Below, in pieces: positions 59,817 to 64,000 of a DNA stretch of 64,000 bases. The notes beneath the pieces are model-generated. The model was not told the origin of the DNA. It saw nothing but the letters and a program-made list of their open reading frames with translations, and did not search any database. The position numbers were made by a program, and so were the translations under genes. This stretch comes from Verrucomicrobium sp. BvORR034 (lineage in GTDB: Bacteria > Verrucomicrobiota > Verrucomicrobiia > Verrucomicrobiales > Verrucomicrobiaceae). Numbering within the stretch: position 1 is the first letter of the stretch; each line of letters begins with the position of its first letter. Where the stretch lies: positions 62,001 through 126,000 of the forward strand of contig NZ_BATQ01000016.1 of the NCBI RefSeq assembly GCF_000739635.1, given 5' to 3'.

Positions 59817-60541
59817 TCCGCCACCGCCTTCCCCGTGAAGCAATAGCCGTCTCCCCAGTGGGTTTTGATCAGGGTGGGGTTCTTGGAGTCCGGCTCGATC
59901 TTCCGGCGCAGCCGGCTCACCTGGTTGTCGATGCTGCGGTCCCAGACGTCCGCCTCTCTTCCGCTGGTAAGGTCCAACAGAGCATCACGGTTCAGCACCT
60001 TGCCCGGATGATCCAGAAAGACACAGAGCAGCCGGAACTCCGCCGTGCTCAGTGGGATGGCCACCCCATCTGACCCGGTCACCTCATGCCGGCGCACATC
60101 CAGGACCTTGTCCCCAAACCGCACCTGCATGGCTTGGTGCGCACTGCGGATCTCCGGCAGGGTGCCTACGCGCCGTAGCACGGCGCGAATGCGGGCCAGC
60201 AGTTCGCGGGGGTTGAAGGGTTTCACCAAGTAGTCATCCGCGCCCAGCTCCAGACCCACAATGCGGTCAGCATCCTCCGCCATGGCGGTGAGAAAGATGA
60301 TGGGGATCTGCGTCTCTGCCCGGAGGTGGCGGCACAGGGCCAGCCCGTCCTCGCCGGGCATCATGATATCCAGCACCACCAGGTCCGGCTTCGCTTTTTC
60401 CAGTTGCTGGCGGAAGTCGGCGGCATCTTTGGCGGCCGCGACGCGGAACCCATGCTGGCTGAGATAGCGTACTACCAGTTCGCGGATCTCCCCGTGGTCA
60501 TCCACCACGGAGATGAGAGGGGCAGGGTCCGGAGGGTTCAT
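59813..60541 (-). CDS. OmpR/PhoB-family response regulator
   Basis: A 242-residue two-component regulator. The receiver domain (residues about 9-125) has the acidic pair VVDDHGE, the phospho-acceptor Asp in DLVVLDIMMPGEDGL, the switch Thr in PIIFLTAMAED and the Lys in DYLVKPFNPREL. A winged-helix DNA-binding domain of the Trans_reg_C type follows (about 145-240), ending in WGDGYCFTG. It is the first gene of the two-gene operon with the histidine kinase and is divergent from the RND efflux genes. The direct repeats in the shared 215-bp spacer are a good candidate binding site. Confidence 0.95.
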   Translation of the reverse strand: MNPPDPAPLISVVDDHGEIRELVVRYLSQHGFRVAAAKDAADFRQQLEKAKPDLVVLDIMMPGEDGLALCRHLRAETQIPIIFLTAMAEDADRIVGLELGADDYLVKPFNPRELLARIRAVLRRVGTLPEIRSAHQAMQVRFGDKVLDVRRHEVTGSDGVAIPLSTAEFRLLCVFLDHPGKVLNRDALLDLTSGREADVWDRSIDNQVSRLRRKIEPDSKNPTLIKTHWGDGYCFTGKAVAE

Positions 60542-60621
60542 CGTTACCTGAAAAGGATACTAGAGTGACGCCGGGCGGGTGTAGTTGAAATTGTATCAAA
60601 GTGTGTCAGCCCCGCTCCATC

Positions 60622-60639
60622 CGCGACAAATCGCGACAA
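60622..60639. promoter_or_regulatory. Tandem CGCGACAA direct repeat, likely regulator site
   Basis: CGCGACAA occurs twice (60622-60629 and 60632-60639), ten base pairs apart, in the spacer between the response regulator and the RND operon. OmpR-family regulators bind direct repeats with one helical turn spacing, so this fits autoregulation and control of the efflux genes. The rest of the spacer (60542-60756) shows an AT-rich TATCCT hexamer near 60681 but no clear -35. Confidence 0.5.
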
Positions 60640-60756
60640 TAAAGGCGGCCGGATGGCAAGCTTCACCCGGTTCCTTATGTTATCCTTTATGGGTAGCATC
60701 GTCTGGATGGGGGCCTCCCCCTGGCGCCCTCCAGATGGGTGTTCAAGCTTTCTCGC

Positions 60757-61974
60757 ATGAAAAAGACACGCTGGTTTTTGTTTCTGTTGGTCCTGGTGGC
60801 AGCCGGAGCTGCTGTGTTCTGGCGGGCGCGGGCTTCTGGTTCCGGTGCGGGTGCTGGGCAAGCCGGTGCAAAACCTTCTGGCCCCCAGGCGGTAGCCGTG
60901 CTGGTGGCCCAGGCAGAGTCCCGGGATGTACCCGTCTGGCTCACTGGGATTGGTTCGGTTCAAGCATTCAACACCGTCACCGTCCGTCCGCGGGTGGGTG
61001 GCTCGCTGGATCAGGTCAACTTCACCGAGGGTGCGACCGTGAAGCAGGGGGATGTGCTGGCGCAGATCGATCCGCGTCCCTATCGCTCCGTGCTCGCCCA
61101 GGCGCAGGCCAAGAAGGCGCAGGACGAGGCGCAGCTCACCAATGCCAAACTCGAACTCACCCGGGTGCAGTCTCTCGTGAAGAACAACGCCGTCAGCCAG
61201 CAGGTGCTGGATCAGGCGCAGGCCTCCATGGCCCAGCTCACGGCCATGGTCCAGGCGGACCAGGCCGCGGTGGAGTCGGCGCAGCTTGATCTGGACTTCA
61301 CCACCGTGCGCGCCCCCATCGCCGGGCGTACCGGGGTCCGCCTCGTGGATGCGGGCAACGTTGTCACCGCGAACCAAGGGGCTGGCATCGTGGTCGTCAC
61401 CCAGCTCAAGCCCATCTCGCTCGTCTTCACCCTGCCTCAGCAGAACCTGCCCTTCCTCCGCCGTCACATGCAGCCCGGGGCCGCCCCTTTGGTGGCCCAG
61501 GCGCTGGATGAAGATGGCACCGTGCTGGACGAGGGCCGTCTGGAGCTGATCGACAACCAGATCGACAGCAACACCGGCACGCTCAAGCTGAAGGCCACCT
61601 TCACCAATGAGAAGCTGGCCCTCTGGCCCGGCCAGTTCGTCTCCGCCCGCGTGCTGGTGGAGACCCACAAGAACGCCATCGTGGTGCCTGCTGAATCCAT
61701 TCAGCCCGGCCTCGACGGCCCCTTCACCTATGTGGTGAAGGCGGATTCCACGGTGGAGGCTCGAACCTTGAAAACCGGCCTGACGTTTGAAGGTGCGACC
61801 CTCGTGGAGGACGGTCTCAGCGCCGGGGAGAAAGTGGTGCGTGAGGGCCAGAGCAAACTCAAGCCCGGGGCCCAGGTCGTCCCGCAGCAGGACAAGACGC
61901 AAAACGTGCCCGCTCCCGCGGGGAACCATGGCGCCTCGGAGATCCGCACCGCCAAAGCCGGCCCTGTATCATGA
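60757..61974 (+). CDS. RND efflux periplasmic adaptor (MdtA/AcrA type)
   Basis: A 405-residue membrane-fusion protein that links an inner-membrane RND pump to an outer-membrane channel. ATG 60757 (MKKTRWFLFLLVLVAA) starts a membrane anchor; an in-frame GTG at 60739 is less likely. The domains in order are a biotinyl-lipoyl half-motif (TVRPRVGGSLDQVNFTEG, then KQGDVLAQIDPRPY), an alpha-helical hairpin with coiled-coil sequence (about residues 110-175), the second lipoyl half (TVRAPIAGRTGVRLVD), a beta-barrel, and a membrane-proximal domain with LWPGQFVSARV. There is no lipobox Cys. It overlaps the pump gene by 4 bp (ATGA). Confidence 0.93.
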   Translation: MKKTRWFLFLLVLVAAGAAVFWRARASGSGAGAGQAGAKPSGPQAVAVLVAQAESRDVPVWLTGIGSVQAFNTVTVRPRVGGSLDQVNFTEGATVKQGDVLAQIDPRPYRSVLAQAQAKKAQDEAQLTNAKLELTRVQSLVKNNAVSQQVLDQAQASMAQLTAMVQADQAAVESAQLDLDFTTVRAPIAGRTGVRLVDAGNVVTANQGAGIVVVTQLKPISLVFTLPQQNLPFLRRHMQPGAAPLVAQALDEDGTVLDEGRLELIDNQIDSNTGTLKLKATFTNEKLALWPGQFVSARVLVETHKNAIVVPAESIQPGLDGPFTYVVKADSTVEARTLKTGLTFEGATLVEDGLSAGEKVVREGQSKLKPGAQVVPQQDKTQNVPAPAGNHGASEIRTAKAGPVS

Positions 61975-64000
61975 GCATGTCCACCCCTTTCATCCGTCGC
62001 CCTGTGGCCACGGCGCTGATGACCATCGGCATTTTTCTGGTGGGATTAGTGGCATTTCCGCTCCTGCCCGTGGCCCCGCTGCCCCAGGTGGAGTTCCCTA
62101 CCATCCAGGTTTCGGCCCGGCTTCCCGGGGGCAGCCCGGAGACCATGGCCTCCTCCGTGGCCACGCCGCTGGAGAACCAGCTGGCGCTCATTCCGGGCAT
62201 CACGCAGATGAGCTCTGCGAGCGGATTGGGCAGCGTGTCCATCACCATCCAGTTCGACTTGAATGTCAATATCGATTCCGCCGCGCAGGAGGTGCAGTCT
62301 GCCATCAGTGCCGCTGCAGGGCAGTTGCCCACCAACCTCCCGAGTCCCCCGAGTTATCGGAAGGTGAACCCGGCTGATTCACCCATCCTGGTGCTGAGCC
62401 TCACCTCCAAGGTGCTGCCCCTGGAGGAGGTCAGTGACTATGGATCCAACGTGATCGCCCAGCAGATCTCCCAGCTTGAGGGGGTGGCGCAGGTGGACAT
62501 CATGGGCGAGCGCAAGCCGGCCGTGCGGGTGCAGGTGGATCCCGCCAAGCTTGCCTCACTGGGCCTCAGTCTTGAGGATGTGCGCGGTGTCATTGCGGCC
62601 GCCACGGTGAACTCTCCCAAAGGCAGCTTCGACGGCCCCAAGCAGAGCATCGCAATCTACGCCAACGACCAGATCCTGAAGGCGGAGCCTTACAACGATC
62701 TCATCCTGGCCTATCGCAACGGAGCCCCCATCCGGGTGCGTGATGTGGGACGCGCCGTTGACGGGCCAGAGCAGATGCGCTCTGCGGCCCTCATCAACAA
62801 CGAGCGGGGCGTGGGCATCATGATCCGCAAGCAGGCGGACGCCAACGTCATTGATACGATTGCTCGCGTGCAGGAACTGCTGCCCCAGCTGAAGGCCGCC
62901 ATCCCGCCTGCCATGGAGGTGGATGTGTTGAGCGACCGCAGCCGCACCATCCGCGCCTCGGTGGAGGAGGTGGAGCTGCACCTCGTGCTCACCGTGGCCC
63001 TGGTCACCATGGTGGTGTTTGCCTTCCTGCGCAACGGTCGTGCCACCCTCATCTCCAGCGCGGTCGTGCCCATCTCCATCGTGGCGACCTTTGCCGTGAT
63101 GTACGTCATTGGTTTCAGCCTCAACAACCTCTCACTGATGGCGCTCACCATCTCGGTGGGCTTCGTGATTGATGACGCCATCGTGATGCTGGAGAACATC
63201 TATCGCTACATCGAGGAGGGCATGAAGCCCATGGATGCAGCATTGAAGGGAGCGGGGGAGATTGGCTTTACCATCCTGTCGATCACGTTCTCCCTCATCG
63301 CCGTGTTCATTCCTGTGCTGCTCATGGGTGGCATTGTCGGCCGTCTCTTCCGTGAGTTTGCCGTTACGGTGTCGGTGGCCGTGCTGGTCTCGGGCTTTGT
63401 CTCGCTCACCTTCATCCCCATGATGTGCTCGCTCTTCCTGCATCCGCATCATCCGCCCAAGAAGAGCACCATGCGGGGCTGGGTGGATGGCACCCTGGAA
63501 AAACTCTTCCGCGGCATGGAGAGTGTGTATGAGGCCATCTTGAAGGTGGTGCTGCGTCACCAGCGGCTCACGCTGCTCTCGCTAGTCGCCACCATCGGTC
63601 TCACGGGCTACGTCTTTGTGAAGATGCCCAAGGGCTTCTTCCCCCTCCAGGACACGGGCATGCTCAATGTGACGGCCGAAGGTGCCCCGGACGTGTCCTA
63701 CACCTCCATGTATGAGAAGGCCGAACAGGTGGGCAAGATTCTCATGGAGGACCCCGCCATCCTGGGCATGCAGAACCGCATCGGCTCCGGCGGGCGCAGC
63801 AGCGCCGGCGGCAACAGCAGCCGCTACTGGATCACGTTGAAGGACCGCCACGAGCGCGATTCCATGGACGCCGTCGTGGCCCGACTGCGGAAGAAGACGG
63901 CCTCCATTCCCGGAGTGAGCATGTACTTCCAGCCGCAGCAGGATCTCAATGTGGGCGGCCTGACCTCGAAGACCCAGTTCCAGTACACCCTGCGGGATGC
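61971..64000 (+). CDS. RND efflux pump permease, 3'-truncated
   Basis: The first 676 codons of an AcrB/MdtB-type inner-membrane pump of about 1030 residues; the frame is still open at the window end. It opens MSMSTPFIRRPVATALMTIG with the first transmembrane helix, followed by the PN1 porter region (PLPQVEFPTIQVSA, GGSPETMASSVATPLENQL, LAKKLAS-like DPAKLASLGLSLEDV). The central helices carry the proton-relay region: LTISVGFVIDDAIVMLENIYRY, with the conserved Asp-Asp. PC1 begins near GFFPLQDTGMLNV. It pumps toxic compounds outwards with the adaptor upstream; the ATG overlaps the adaptor stop. An outer-membrane partner may lie beyond the window. Confidence 0.95.
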   Translation, partial: MSMSTPFIRRPVATALMTIGIFLVGLVAFPLLPVAPLPQVEFPTIQVSARLPGGSPETMASSVATPLENQLALIPGITQMSSASGLGSVSITIQFDLNVNIDSAAQEVQSAISAAAGQLPTNLPSPPSYRKVNPADSPILVLSLTSKVLPLEEVSDYGSNVIAQQISQLEGVAQVDIMGERKPAVRVQVDPAKLASLGLSLEDVRGVIAAATVNSPKGSFDGPKQSIAIYANDQILKAEPYNDLILAYRNGAPIRVRDVGRAVDGPEQMRSAALINNERGVGIMIRKQADANVIDTIARVQELLPQLKAAIPPAMEVDVLSDRSRTIRASVEEVELHLVLTVALVTMVVFAFLRNGRATLISSAVVPISIVATFAVMYVIGFSLNNLSLMALTISVGFVIDDAIVMLENIYRYIEEGMKPMDAALKGAGEIGFTILSITFSLIAVFIPVLLMGGIVGRLFREFAVTVSVAVLVSGFVSLTFIPMMCSLFLHPHHPPKKSTMRGWVDGTLEKLFRGMESVYEAILKVVLRHQRLTLLSLVATIGLTGYVFVKMPKGFFPLQDTGMLNVTAEGAPDVSYTSMYEKAEQVGKILMEDPAILGMQNRIGSGGRSSAGGNSSRYWITLKDRHERDSMDAVVARLRKKTASIPGVSMYFQPQQDLNVGGLTSKTQFQYTLRD

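Overview
The window is GC-rich, densely coded DNA that most resembles a Verrucomicrobia (Verrucomicrobiaceae-like) chromosome. This rests on the families present: DUF1501 and DUF1549/DUF1553 (Planctomycete-type) genes with a cytochrome-c/WD40 partner, six secreted sulfatases, a giant autotransporter-repeat protein ending in a PEP-CTERM anchor, a polysaccharide pyruvyl transferase with a twin-arginine signal, and DUF5069. Placement within the phylum is inference. No rRNA, tRNA or CRISPR was seen. The first gene lacks its 5' end and the last its 3' end.

Layout. 1-3.1 kb: end of a DUF1553 gene and three small membrane proteins of unknown role. 3.3-10.4 kb: a 2358-residue surface protein with a large internal duplication. 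10.4-11.3 kb: a secreted esterase. 11.4-17.1 kb: a glycosylation locus with a methyltransferase/GT10 fusion, a previously unlisted 44-residue peptide, a GT1 enzyme and a three-domain GT32-GT2-GT62 enzyme. 17.2-19.5 kb: DUF417 protein, AraC regulator, pirin. 19.8-27.1 kb: the DUF1501 - DUF1549/1553 - cytochrome/WD40 operon. 27.1-31.7 kb: squalene-hopene cyclase family gene and valS. 31.8-33.9 kb: a PDZ serine protease followed by an apparently inactive paralogue. 34-36.5 kb: an ABC-F ATPase with a leader hairpin and short uORF, facing an APH-type kinase. 36.5-42.1 kb: pyruvyl transferase, histidine phosphatase, GH15 glucoamylase, a low-GC antitoxin-like ORF, macro-domain protein. 42.2-55.3 kb: a secreted-hydrolase region with two SGNH hydrolases, a BPSS1187-like hydrolase and six sulfatases, interrupted by a RAYT-type transposase between long inverted repeats. 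55.4-58.4 kb: a GNAT/aminotransferase fusion, DUF5069, MOSC. 58.5-64 kb: a two-component system divergent from an RND efflux operon.

How the genes work together. Two themes stand out: breakdown of sulfated or esterified polysaccharides outside the cytoplasm (sulfatases, SGNH hydrolases, esterase, DUF1501/1549 set), and construction of an elaborate glycan or glycosylated peptide (11.4-17.1 kb). The strongest candidate for something undescribed is the latter: a tiny Cys-free acidic peptide gene with its own terminator-insulated upstream region, flanked on both sides by unusual fused glycosyltransferases. The RAYT element with ~106-bp terminal inverted repeats and the GNAT-aminotransferase fusion are the next most interesting.
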